Below, piece after piece: positions 1-8,611 of a DNA stretch of 64,000 bases (position 1 is the first letter of the stretch; each line of letters starts with the position of its first letter). A program made the translations under genes and the position numbers. Below the pieces are notes generated by a model. That model did no database searches. It had not been told where the DNA came from and saw only the letters and a program-made list of their open reading frames with translations. Source of the stretch: Terriglobia bacterium (lineage in GTDB: Bacteria; Acidobacteriota; Terriglobia; Versatilivoradales; Versatilivoraceae); the NCBI GenBank assembly GCA_951813285.1, contig OX638355.1, positions 742,501-806,500 on the forward strand. The letters run 5' to 3'.

Positions 1-1
1 C

Positions 2-976
2 AACTTTATCGGCACCCTGGAAGGACGAGACCCGGAACGAGTGCTGCTGTTCGAGTGTCATATGGACACCGCCTCGGTGGGAGTCATGACCATTCCTCCC
101 TTCGAGCCCCATATCCGGGACGGCTTCCTCTATGGACGCGGCTCCTGCGACACCAAGGCCGGCGGCGTGGCCATGATCCACGCCATGAAACGCCTCAAGG
201 AAGCGGGCCGGGTTCCCCCCTGCACCATTCAGTTTGCGGGGGCGGTGGACGAGGAGTATCTCTTTCGCGGCGCCTTGAGCCTGGCGGCCACGGTGAATTC
301 GGAGGCGGTGGTGGTGGCGGAGCCCACCGATCTGGCGGTGATTCGTGCCCACAAGGGATTGGCCCGATTTCGAATCCGGGTGGAGGGAGTGGCGGCTCAC
401 AGCTCCAAGCCCCATCTGGGCATCAACGCCATCGTCAAGATGGCCCGGCTGATCAGCGACATCGAGACCGAGATCGCGCCCGGACTGCGGCGGAAAGAAC
501 ACCCCCTGACCGGCAGCCCCACGCTCAATATCGGGGTGATCCATGGCGGCGCCCAGGTGAATTTCGTGCCTCACGAGTGCGTGGTGGAAGTGGACCGGCG
601 CACCATTCCCGGGGAATCCCCCCAGGACACGCTGGCGGAATTCGAAGAGTTGCTGGAGCGGGCCCGGGCCGCCGACCCCGAGTTGAAGGTGAGCCTGCAG
701 GAGCCCTTCCTGCTGGACAACGCCATGGACACTCTGGAGGATTCTCCGGTCGTGCAAGTCGCCTGCGAAGCCAGCCGGGCGGTCCTGGGGAATTCCACCG
801 TCGCCGGTGTCCCCTACGGCACCGACGCCAGCAAATTCACCTCGGCGGGAACCCCGGCCATCGTGCTCGGGCCCGGCAGCATCGACCAGGCTCACGGGGC
901 CGTGGAGTGGGTGGAGTGCAAGCAAGTCCTGCAGGCCACCGAGATCTATCGGTCCATGATGATGAGCTTCACCTAG
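2..976 (+). CDS. M20-family metallopeptidase/deacylase (5' end outside window)
   Basis: The frame is open to the left edge, so the amino terminus is missing; about 324 residues are visible. M20 family members (ArgE/DapE/aminoacylase-like) hydrolyse N-acyl or peptide bonds with two metal ions in the cytoplasm. Metal-site signatures are present: CHMDT near base 59, RGSCDTKAGG near 140 and the DEE pair near 250. A dimerisation-domain stretch begins around KGLARFRIRVEG, and a terminal AHGAVEWV carries the last His ligand. A symporter gene follows 97 bp downstream on the same strand, so uptake and hydrolysis of a small amide or peptide may be linked (inference). The substrate cannot be told from sequence. 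Confidence 0.88.
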   Translation, partial: NFIGTLEGRDPERVLLFECHMDTASVGVMTIPPFEPHIRDGFLYGRGSCDTKAGGVAMIHAMKRLKEAGRVPPCTIQFAGAVDEEYLFRGALSLAATVNSEAVVVAEPTDLAVIRAHKGLARFRIRVEGVAAHSSKPHLGINAIVKMARLISDIETEIAPGLRRKEHPLTGSPTLNIGVIHGGAQVNFVPHECVVEVDRRTIPGESPQDTLAEFEELLERARAADPELKVSLQEPFLLDNAMDTLEDSPVVQVACEASRAVLGNSTVAGVPYGTDASKFTSAGTPAIVLGPGSIDQAHGAVEWVECKQVLQATEIYRSMMMSFT

Positions 977-1073
977 CATTCCCGATTCGGCGGCAGGTTG
1001 CGCCCCGGGGAGGCCGCCGGCCGCCGGCTGCACCCGGCGTCGCCTATTCCGACACACACTCGACCCTCTTCCC

Positions 1074-2765
1074 ATGACCCTGTTGGACTGGTTTATCGTG
1101 GTCGCCGCCAACGGCGCCATCGTCGGCTACGGGTTGCTGCTCTCGCGCCGCACCCGGCGCTCCTCCGACTGGCTCCTGGCCGCCAAGAGCCTCCCCTGGT
1201 GGATGGTGGGCCTGTCGATGTTCGCCACCGCCGTGGACAGCGGGGATTACGTGGCCGTGGTCGGCGGGGCCTACACCTTCGGGCTCTCCAATCTGGCCAC
1301 CTGGTGGCTGGGGCTGCCCATCGGTTGGCTGGTGGCGGCCTACTTCGTATTCCTGCCGCTCTACCGCGGGGGCATGTTCACCAATGCCGAGTACCTGGAA
1401 TACCGCTTCGGTCCGGCGGCCCGGTTCTTAAGCGCCTTCATTCAGATTCAGAACCGCACCAACGTTCTGGGCAATATCGCCTTCTCGCTCTACCTCACCT
1501 TTTCGATCCTGACCCATTGGGGGAGTTCCGCCTGGTGGCTGGTAGCAGCCATCTCCATGGCGGCCGCCCTCTACACGGCCACCGGCGGACTCCGATCGGT
1601 GGCCGCCACCGACGCTCTCCAGTCCATCGTGATGCTGATGGCATCGGTCCTGCTGTGGTGGGTGCTGTGGAGCGCGGTCGGGGGGTGGACCGGCCTGGAA
1701 AACCGTTTCCAGCAGATCGATCCCCACTTGGTCGACACCATGATGCACATCGGCCGAGACGAGCCGGGGGTGCCGGCCCCCTTGATCATTTTCAGCTGGG
1801 TCATCGTCCTGACGGCCTATTGCCTGGTGAACCACTCCCAGTCCATGCGTCTGCTGGCGGCCCGCTCGGAGTGGGACCTCAAGACCGCCGCCCTGACCGC
1901 CAGCGTGGTGACCGTGGGAGTGATGTGGTTCAACATCACCCTGGGGATTCTCGGGAGAGCGGTCATGCCGGAGCTTGCGGCGCCCGATCGGATCTACCCG
2001 CTCCTGGTGCAGGAGTACCTGACCCCCGGCCTGGTCGGCCTGGTGGTGGCGGGGGTGCTGGCGGGAGGGATTTCCACCTACGACTCCATCGGCTCCTCGC
2101 TGGCGGCCGTCTTCACCCGGGACGTCTACGCCCGGTTTCTGGTGAAGGGGCGAAACGACGCCCACTACCTCAGGGTTTCCCGTTGGGCCACGCCCGTGAT
2201 CATCGCCGCCTCCTTCCTCTACATTCCCTTTCTCCAGGAAGGCATGGTTCGCTTCTATCTGCGCATCACCAGTGTGACCGTGATGCCTCTGTTCACCATG
2301 TATCTCATGGGAACCCTGACTCCGGTCCATCGCCGCGCCGGTTTGGCGGGGCTGTTAGCCGGCATCGGCTACGGCCTCAGCTCCCTGCTGGGAGAGGCGC
2401 TGGACTGGCCTCTGCCGCTGTGGTGGACCAATACCTGGTGGGCCTATCTCTGGAGTCCGCTGGTCAGCGCCGGGACCATGCTGGGGCTGAGTTGGCGATG
2501 GGGTTGGATGTCGGACCGGGAGCTGCAGGGGCTCACTTTCCGCTTTGGCGAACGAGACCCTTCCGACCACCAGTCCCCGACCCCGCAGCCCTTGGCCGCA
2601 ACCCGGGGGACCTGGCTGGAGGAGTCCCGCCAGGAGCTTTCCTCCGCGCCCAAGTATCCCTTCGACGTCCCACCGGGCGGATTGCCCTGGTATGGTCAAC
2701 CCTCGACCTGGAACGGGCTGTTTCTGGCGCTGGTCGCCTATCTGGCCCTGGTGGTGCTGTGGTGA
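1074..2765 (+). CDS. Sodium:solute symporter family (SSS) transporter
   Basis: This 563-residue, strongly hydrophobic protein has the layout of the SSS family, which couples Na+ entry to uptake of sugars, amino acids or carboxylates. The family segment AAKSLPWWMVGLSMFATA lies after the first membrane helix, and about 13 membrane segments can be counted before a hydrophilic loop (residues about 490-545) and one last helix. The length is normal for the family. It may be co-transcribed with the upstream M20 peptidase. A second SSS gene at 3413 is clearly a different paralogue. The substrate is unknown. Confidence 0.9.
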   Translation: MTLLDWFIVVAANGAIVGYGLLLSRRTRRSSDWLLAAKSLPWWMVGLSMFATAVDSGDYVAVVGGAYTFGLSNLATWWLGLPIGWLVAAYFVFLPLYRGGMFTNAEYLEYRFGPAARFLSAFIQIQNRTNVLGNIAFSLYLTFSILTHWGSSAWWLVAAISMAAALYTATGGLRSVAATDALQSIVMLMASVLLWWVLWSAVGGWTGLENRFQQIDPHLVDTMMHIGRDEPGVPAPLIIFSWVIVLTAYCLVNHSQSMRLLAARSEWDLKTAALTASVVTVGVMWFNITLGILGRAVMPELAAPDRIYPLLVQEYLTPGLVGLVVAGVLAGGISTYDSIGSSLAAVFTRDVYARFLVKGRNDAHYLRVSRWATPVIIAASFLYIPFLQEGMVRFYLRITSVTVMPLFTMYLMGTLTPVHRRAGLAGLLAGIGYGLSSLLGEALDWPLPLWWTNTWWAYLWSPLVSAGTMLGLSWRWGWMSDRELQGLTFRFGERDPSDHQSPTPQPLAATRGTWLEESRQELSSAPKYPFDVPPGGLPWYGQPSTWNGLFLALVAYLALVVLW

Positions 2766-2869
2766 TGCTCCCCGGCCTGGGAAACTCCGGCAGCAACCTT
2801 GGCAAAAACGGGCCCGGAACCGGAAGATTGCCGGGCCCAAGGAGAGGAAGTCAGACAGAGGTGCGGCCC

Positions 2870-3205
2870 TCATTGGCCGGTTTTGACCTTGCAGACCACG
2901 TGAGACTTGAGCCGCTCGAGAGTCTTGTCACCGATGCCCTTCACCCGCTTCAGCTCCTGAATCGACTTGAAAGGCCGGGCCTCGATGATCCGCTTGGCCA
3001 TTTGCGGTCCGATTCCAGGCAGCGAAACCAGTTGCTTTTCGGTGGCCGTGTTGATGTCGACGGCCTTGGACGGTAGTTTCCCGGCCCCGTTCTTCTGAGG
3101 GGTGTTGGCTTGACTATTGACCGGCTCCGCCTGAGCCGGCCCGGTGATGGGCACCAGCGCAAGCAACAAGGTCAAACAGACGATCGACAAAATGTGCTTT
3201 CTCAT
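2870..3205 (-). CDS. Secreted ComEA-like helix-hairpin-helix protein
   Basis: The start at 3205 follows AAGGGGG and gives a clear signal peptide (RKHILSIVCLTLLLALV) ending near AQA; an upstream in-frame start would bury this signal. The mature part has a Pro/Asn-rich linker and then the ComEA-type double helix-hairpin-helix: VDINTATEKQLVSLPGIG and ELKRVKGIGDKTLERL. Such domains bind DNA non-specifically; ComEA homologues receive DNA in the periplasm during transformation, while many short homologues have no known role. It sits alone, convergent with the upstream symporter. Assignment to the HhH family is secure, but a competence role is inference. Confidence 0.85.
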   Translation of the reverse strand: MRKHILSIVCLTLLLALVPITGPAQAEPVNSQANTPQKNGAGKLPSKAVDINTATEKQLVSLPGIGPQMAKRIIEARPFKSIQELKRVKGIGDKTLERLKSHVVCKVKTGQ

Positions 3206-3412
3206 GCAAATCCCCCTTTGCTTCGGTTGGCAGGGAAGCATCGGTCCGCGGACGCACTCGGGCGCAAACCGGGCGACCGGTCCTGCTGTGCAGGCCGCGA
3301 TGACGAACCTCACTGCCAGGGTTTTGGAAGGTGTTTGGTTTTCGAGGGAGAGGCGCTAGGCTATATCCGGCCTTTCGGGATGTCAACAGAAAAGGCCGTT
3401 TGGAGTTAACCT

Positions 3413-4933
3413 ATGGCCCCTATCGACTGGATTGTGGTTGCAGCCTACCTGGTGGTTGTCGCCTGGCTGGGAACCCGCCTGGCCCGACGGCAGACCGACA
3501 CCGAAGCCTATTTCATCGGAGGGCGGGCCATCCCCTGGTGGGCCGTGGGCTGCTCCTTCTTTGGGACGTCCATCAGCACCGCGACCTTTATCGCTCTCCC
3601 GGGACAGGCCTATGGCGGAGACTGGCGGCCCCACCTCGCCAACTTGATGCTGCCGCTGGCCGCCATCTTCATCGCCCTGGTGGTGATCCCCTTCTACCGG
3701 CAGCACGTCCGGATGAGCGCCTACGAGTTCCTGGAGGAGCGCTTCGGCTACGGCGCCCGCTGCTACACCTCCTGCTTCTATCTGATCAGCCGTCTGTTCC
3801 GCTCCGGACTGGTCCTTTTCCTGATGGCCAAGGCTATCAGCGCCATGACCGGATGGAGCCCCGTCACCATCGTCCTGGTCAGCGGCGTCATCGCCCTGGT
3901 CTACACCATACTGGGAGGCCTGGAGGCTGTGATCTGGACCGACGTGATCCAGTCGGTGACCCTGTTCGGCGGGGGACTCTTCTGCGTAGCGCTCCTATGG
4001 TTCGGGGAGGACGGAACCACCCAGCTTCTGAGCGTCGCCCAGGAATCGGACAAGTTCAGGATGGTGGACTGGTCGCTGGATCTGAGCGAAATGACCGTCC
4101 TGGTTACCCTCGCCTACGGCGCCTTCGGCTTCCTCAGCAACTACACCGTCCAGCAGGATGCCGCCCAGCGATATCTGGCCTCGCCTTCGACTCGCGAAGC
4201 CCAGAAAGCCATCTGGTTCGGAGCCATTGGCTGCGTGGTGACCTGGAACCTCTTCATGCTGATCGGCAGCCTGCTCTATTCCTACTACAGCCTGCACCCT
4301 GCCGAACTGCCGGCTCACATTGCAGCCAGCGAAACCGAGGTGTTCCCCTACTTCGTGGTGACCCGGATTCCGGCAGGGATGACCGGGGTGATCCTGGCCG
4401 GCATGTGCGCCGCCGCCATGTCCAGCCTGGACACCATGATCAACAGCATGGCCATGGTCACGGTCCGGGACTTCTACCTCCACTTCCGGCCCAAGGCCAG
4501 CGACCGTTCCCAGTTGATGCTGGGCCGGGCCGCCTCGGCGTTTTGGGGAGTGCTCGGTCTGGGGGTGGGACTGGTGCTGCTGCTGGGTGTGGAACAAGCG
4601 CTCCAGTTCAGCTTTACCGTCTTCTCGATTCTGGGCGGAGGGTTGTTCGGAATGTTCCTGCTGGCCTTCTTCGTGAAACGGGCCCATGCCCTGGGGGTCT
4701 ACGTGGGCCTGGCCTGCGGGGTGTTGATCTCTGCCTGGACCCTGATCGACCAAGCCCTGGCGGCGGCGGGCGCCGAGCTGGGATTGGCCTGGGCGGCCCA
4801 GCTCGCCGAGACGCTACGCTATCCCTTCCATCCCTGGCTGACCCTCTTCCTGGCCAACCTGGTCTCCTTTACCGTCGGCTGGGCCGCCAGCCTCATCCTC
4901 CCGGATTTCCGCAAGTCGCGGAGTCCCGAGTGA
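3413..4933 (+). CDS. Sodium:solute symporter family (SSS) transporter, second paralogue
   Basis: This 506-residue membrane protein has the SSS pattern: a first helix at residues 4-22, the segment IGGRAIPWWAVGCSFFGTSIS, about 13 membrane helices, and GMTGVILAGMCAAAMSSLDT, the region that lines the second sodium site in this family. It lies 207 bp past the divergent comEA-like gene, so the intervening 3206-3412 segment must carry promoters for both. No substrate partner is adjacent downstream, because the following DNA belongs to an AT-richer island. Confidence 0.9.
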   Translation: MAPIDWIVVAAYLVVVAWLGTRLARRQTDTEAYFIGGRAIPWWAVGCSFFGTSISTATFIALPGQAYGGDWRPHLANLMLPLAAIFIALVVIPFYRQHVRMSAYEFLEERFGYGARCYTSCFYLISRLFRSGLVLFLMAKAISAMTGWSPVTIVLVSGVIALVYTILGGLEAVIWTDVIQSVTLFGGGLFCVALLWFGEDGTTQLLSVAQESDKFRMVDWSLDLSEMTVLVTLAYGAFGFLSNYTVQQDAAQRYLASPSTREAQKAIWFGAIGCVVTWNLFMLIGSLLYSYYSLHPAELPAHIAASETEVFPYFVVTRIPAGMTGVILAGMCAAAMSSLDTMINSMAMVTVRDFYLHFRPKASDRSQLMLGRAASAFWGVLGLGVGLVLLLGVEQALQFSFTVFSILGGGLFGMFLLAFFVKRAHALGVYVGLACGVLISAWTLIDQALAAAGAELGLAWAAQLAETLRYPFHPWLTLFLANLVSFTVGWAASLILPDFRKSRSPE

Positions 4934-5353
4934 GTGTCGTCGTCGTACCCACGACCTGGACCCCTTGTTCCGCCAAGCTGCGTGGATTCAAAAGGTTCTG
5001 CATATCTTTTCTGTCCGAAGGCGTTATGTTTTTCCGAGCGCTCGCGCTTCGAGCGGAAACTACCCTATTGGGACAACCGCCATCTTGGGTGTCCTGCTTC
5101 GGTAGGGAATCAATGGAGGAGCCCTCCAAAGGGTCAAGTTTCACATACAGAACTAGGCAGTTTCGCTGCCGCTCCGACCGTCTGCGAACCAAACGTCATG
5201 ACTTTGCAATTTCGGTTTTCCTCGTTAGCATGCGTGTCCCTGGAAGGCCGCACGTACGGACCCGAAAGAGCATAGACAGAATGCCAGAGTTTCTCGACCA
5301 GCCATAAGAACCGCCATGCTAATATGCAGAGAATCTTCGTGGAGGCTACCTGA
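4934..5353. other. Gap at the left edge of the AT-richer island
   Basis: No convincing gene is seen in these 420 bases. Short open frames on both strands lack ribosome sites and recognisable motifs. Base composition falls from the GC-rich symporter to a more even mix across this gap, so the left edge of the acquired segment probably lies here. No tRNA, integrase or obvious direct repeat was found. The last 20 bases hold GGAGG, the ribosome site of the gene at 5354. Confidence 0.5.
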
Positions 5354-8300
5354 ATGACACAGAAAATCCCGTCATCCATGGTTCGAGCGATCCGAAATCG
5401 CAAGGGTCTTCTTTGGGTTTGCCAAAGGCATGACCTTGAGCCTGGTCAGAATCCACACGACAACAGCCTACCGCCAGGAGAAGCAATTCTTCGGTACCGC
5501 AAAGAAGCCACTGCTGTTGACGAGTCGTTGGCATCGATCTTCTGGGAGGCGGTCTGGCTCGAAGGCATTGCCAGCCCCTTATATCGTGTGTTTTCGGAGG
5601 TTTCAAACAGTGGCCGCGAGATCCGCCGCCCCGTGGTCACACTTGCGGACGCATCCGATGCCGCCGCTGATGTAACAAGTGAATTCCTTCCGATCTGCGT
5701 ACTGCCTGGTCTGATTAACCAGACAGCACCTGAAGGAAGTAGGTATGGGGCCACGAAACGACGTGCAAGAGACCGAATCGCTTGGGATATGGCTTCTCGT
5801 TTGGCGAAGTATCCAGGTCGGGCTCTCGTTGTATTGGGTCCAAGGGGGCCTGAAGACTTGGAACTACTTGTTGAAGCTCTTGAAGACTCCCCAATTCGTG
5901 ACTTACATGTGCTGATTGTCTACGGCGACCATCCACCCCCAGTGCTGCTTGACAATCCTGCCATTGAGGTCGTTGTGTGGGAGGGAACAGAACAAGACCT
6001 ATGTGGCGCACTCTCACAAATCGGTGCCCCGTCCGCTGAAGCGTCACCCACATTAGCAATTCGCTACGGGAACCAAGTCTTGAGTCTCGCCCCACGAGAT
6101 GTCCAGAAGATCGACCGCCGATACGCGCTGATCACGGAAAATGATCTCACGCCGAGCCAGCGATTTACGATGGAGGACCTCCACGCTTTCTTGTCCGGGG
6201 ATATCTCTACTTGGGTCGCTTTCGCGCATAGGATCCCCGTTGAGCGTAGATACCGTACGGAGCATGGTAGATCGCTTCCTGAAGAGGTATGTTATCAACT
6301 GGCTCAGGTCGCTGAGTCAGCGGACTCGGCCAAGACTTTCGTAATTAGAGTTCCTGCTGATCCAGGTGCTGGAATAACCACATTATTGCGATCGGCTGCT
6401 TTCCGCGCAGCAGAGGAAGGCTTTCCAAGCCTTGTCTTGAAGCCGGAACAAGTACAAGTTGATCAAGATGAACTTATCGCATTTGCAACAACAGTGAATG
6501 ACGTGGGCCAGCGTAGCGATCCGAATCCAACGCCGCTCCTAATTGTTTTTGATGTCGAACACGAAAACATCGCGGAAATTAGACAAATCGCTAACGCGCT
6601 TGCCACGCATGGTCGTCAAGCGTTGATCTTGCAAGCTCTATCTTCATCTTCTACAGCTCATCACGCATCATCCGAATCGTGGTCCAAACGTTCCGCGATG
6701 CTGTTACCGCTGACAGCGGGAACCACAACGGAAGAAGTAAAGCGCTGTGCAGAACGATTTTCTACACTGTCATCTACTTGGCTTCTGCCATTAACTATAC
6801 CCACGTATTCGGACTGGATTAGTTATTCCAACGCAATGCTCGAAGTGAGGACTCCCGGTGGTCGTGAATCAGCCAAGTCTTTGTTCTGGATCGCGCTACG
6901 GTTTTTTCTAGTCGAAGGGATGGATCTGACAGATTCTGAACGTGCGCTTGACGCGCTGGGCAGCTGGATTGAAAGACGAACTAAGGAGATTCCTGATGCT
7001 ATACAGGAGACTATACGGTACGTCTCTGTGTTTTCTTCCTTTCGTTTAGCCAGTCCTCTCTGGACTGTCCTACGCCCTGCAACCGGGGGTTCCTTTGACT
7101 CTTCAATTACTGCAGGTATGCGGCAACTGGAAGGTATTGTAGTTTGGGGCGCTAACTCTGCTGAGCTTGATGATCAGACTCTGCGGTTCTCACATCCAGG
7201 TCTGGCGATGGAGATTCTGCGCCGACATTCTGCGCGTATAGCCTCAGAACGTCTCCGAATGGTTGAACCAGTCATTCGTGCACTTTCAGCCGGACATCGA
7301 GGCGATATCTGGCTTGCAGAGACACTCGCGTCTGACGTTATCACCCCAAGATACGAAGAACGCAATCCGAGTACAGACTACGACTGGAGACTCGAATTTT
7401 TCGATACGATTCCGCCGCTCGTTCGAGACCAAAGCAAGGCGATTCTCCACCACTGGGGTCGCTGTTTGTATCTCTCTGTTGATTCTCACACGTTTCCCGA
7501 CTTACAAACGGAGGTTCGTCACTTACGATATAAGAAGGCAATACAAATCTTGAAACGAACCCTAACCCTTCCAAGGCGACCGGGGCGCGAAGAACACCCA
7601 AGTCATTTGTATAACACCCTCGGGACGGCCTTCGCTAGATATGCACGATTCCTTGAGGACCAAGGTGACCTCCTAGCTAGCAATGAGGCGTGGAATGATG
7701 CATGTGAAGCGTTTCGCTCCTCTATTCGGTCTGCTCCAAATTTTGAAGCACTATTGGCCTTTGCCCATCGTCTGATAACTCGGGCTCAAACTTTGCAGGA
7801 GCTACCGGAGGAAGCGAGCCACCGCCAAACGGAATTTGTAGCAGATGCTTTGTCATATCTTGACGAAGCCGAAGAGCTATTGAAAGACCATCCTAATCCT
7901 GATCCGAATTGGGAAACGGACCTGTACCACAAAAAATTAGAGGCATTAGGCTGGCTTAACTCAACCAAAGGCCAGAACTATCTAGAACAACTCAAAGCTC
8001 AAGGCCACGCAGCAATTGCGACGTATTGCGAGGCCCGTCTAGCTCTGGGGCATGGTGGGGATTCCGAGAAGATCACTGCCGCACTGGCGATATTGGATTC
8101 AGCAGAGTCCGCGGGTGTGAGTCCTACCAGCAGACTGCTGCTCTTACATTTGTCACTGATGCGACAAAATCGCCCGGAATGTTTCGATTTCCCGCGGCAA
8201 TTAGCTGGTCATAGGAAGTTAGAGGCACAGGCGGACTTTGTACCGCGTCCCATTGACCAATTCCGGCATGCAATTCTGTGCTACCAAGATGGCGACTACG

Positions 8301-8611
8301 AAGAGGGTAAGAATCGATTCCGAAAGCTTCGGGAACTTGCACGTCGCGAGGGAGGTTTTCAATTCTTTGGACGTGACGTTTGGCGGGATCGGAATGATCC
8401 ATCTAAGCCGAGGATTACACAAATTCGGATGCGGCGCTTCATTACAGAGTGGCGAGCCGAGGGATACGTAGAGGAGCTAAGGCAGGACATTCCTTTAAGA
8501 CCGCGGCATTTCGCCCCCATGCCTAGAGTGCGGGACCCCGTCGCTTGCGCAATCCGCTTTGAGCCTAACGGCCCGCTTGCAGTACCACCTCGATTCGTGG
8601 AGCAATCCTGA
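5354..8611 (+). CDS. Large STAND-like NTPase/TPR-type protein, candidate defence component
   Basis: This 1085-residue cytoplasmic protein is not recognised as a named family. The ATG at 5354 follows GGAGG with 9 bases spacing. Residues 1-130 are unassigned. A Rossmann-like stretch (RALVVLGPRGPEDLELL, about 156-172) recalls the nucleotide-fold region that precedes NTPase domains in STAND-type conflict proteins. A P-loop-like segment follows at 334-346 (PADPGAGITTLLR), where Ile replaces the usual Lys, and a Walker-B-like strand PLLIVFD at 394-400. Residues about 430-1000 are helical and include TPR-like pairs (for example 790-900), the usual sensor arm of STAND proteins. The C-terminus (about 1020-1085) is basic. 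The downstream gene overlaps its end, so the two are almost certainly one unit. Codon use is less GC-biased than in neighbouring genes. The defence role is inference. Confidence 0.6.
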   Translation: MTQKIPSSMVRAIRNRKGLLWVCQRHDLEPGQNPHDNSLPPGEAILRYRKEATAVDESLASIFWEAVWLEGIASPLYRVFSEVSNSGREIRRPVVTLADASDAAADVTSEFLPICVLPGLINQTAPEGSRYGATKRRARDRIAWDMASRLAKYPGRALVVLGPRGPEDLELLVEALEDSPIRDLHVLIVYGDHPPPVLLDNPAIEVVVWEGTEQDLCGALSQIGAPSAEASPTLAIRYGNQVLSLAPRDVQKIDRRYALITENDLTPSQRFTMEDLHAFLSGDISTWVAFAHRIPVERRYRTEHGRSLPEEVCYQLAQVAESADSAKTFVIRVPADPGAGITTLLRSAAFRAAEEGFPSLVLKPEQVQVDQDELIAFATTVNDVGQRSDPNPTPLLIVFDVEHENIAEIRQIANALATHGRQALILQALSSSSTAHHASSESWSKRSAMLLPLTAGTTTEEVKRCAERFSTLSSTWLLPLTIPTYSDWISYSNAMLEVRTPGGRESAKSLFWIALRFFLVEGMDLTDSERALDALGSWIERRTKEIPDAIQETIRYVSVFSSFRLASPLWTVLRPATGGSFDSSITAGMRQLEGIVVWGANSAELDDQTLRFSHPGLAMEILRRHSARIASERLRMVEPVIRALSAGHRGDIWLAETLASDVITPRYEERNPSTDYDWRLEFFDTIPPLVRDQSKAILHHWGRCLYLSVDSHTFPDLQTEVRHLRYKKAIQILKRTLTLPRRPGREEHPSHLYNTLGTAFARYARFLEDQGDLLASNEAWNDACEAFRSSIRSAPNFEALLAFAHRLITRAQTLQELPEEASHRQTEFVADALSYLDEAEELLKDHPNPDPNWETDLYHKKLEALGWLNSTKGQNYLEQLKAQGHAAIATYCEARLALGHGGDSEKITAALAILDSAESAGVSPTSRLLLLHLSLMRQNRPECFDFPRQLAGHRKLEAQADFVPRPIDQFRHAILCYQDGDYEEGKNRFRKLRELARREGGFQFFGRDVWRDRNDPSKPRITQIRMRRFITEWRAEGYVEELRQDIPLRPRHFAPMPRVRDPVACAIRFEPNGPLAVPPRFVEQS

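Noticed and set aside
5354-8611. Reading the first 200 residues of the large protein as a SIR2 domain
   Set aside because: The Rossmann-like strand recalls SIR2 ends, but the catalytic His and the GxGxS start expected for SIR2 are not visible.
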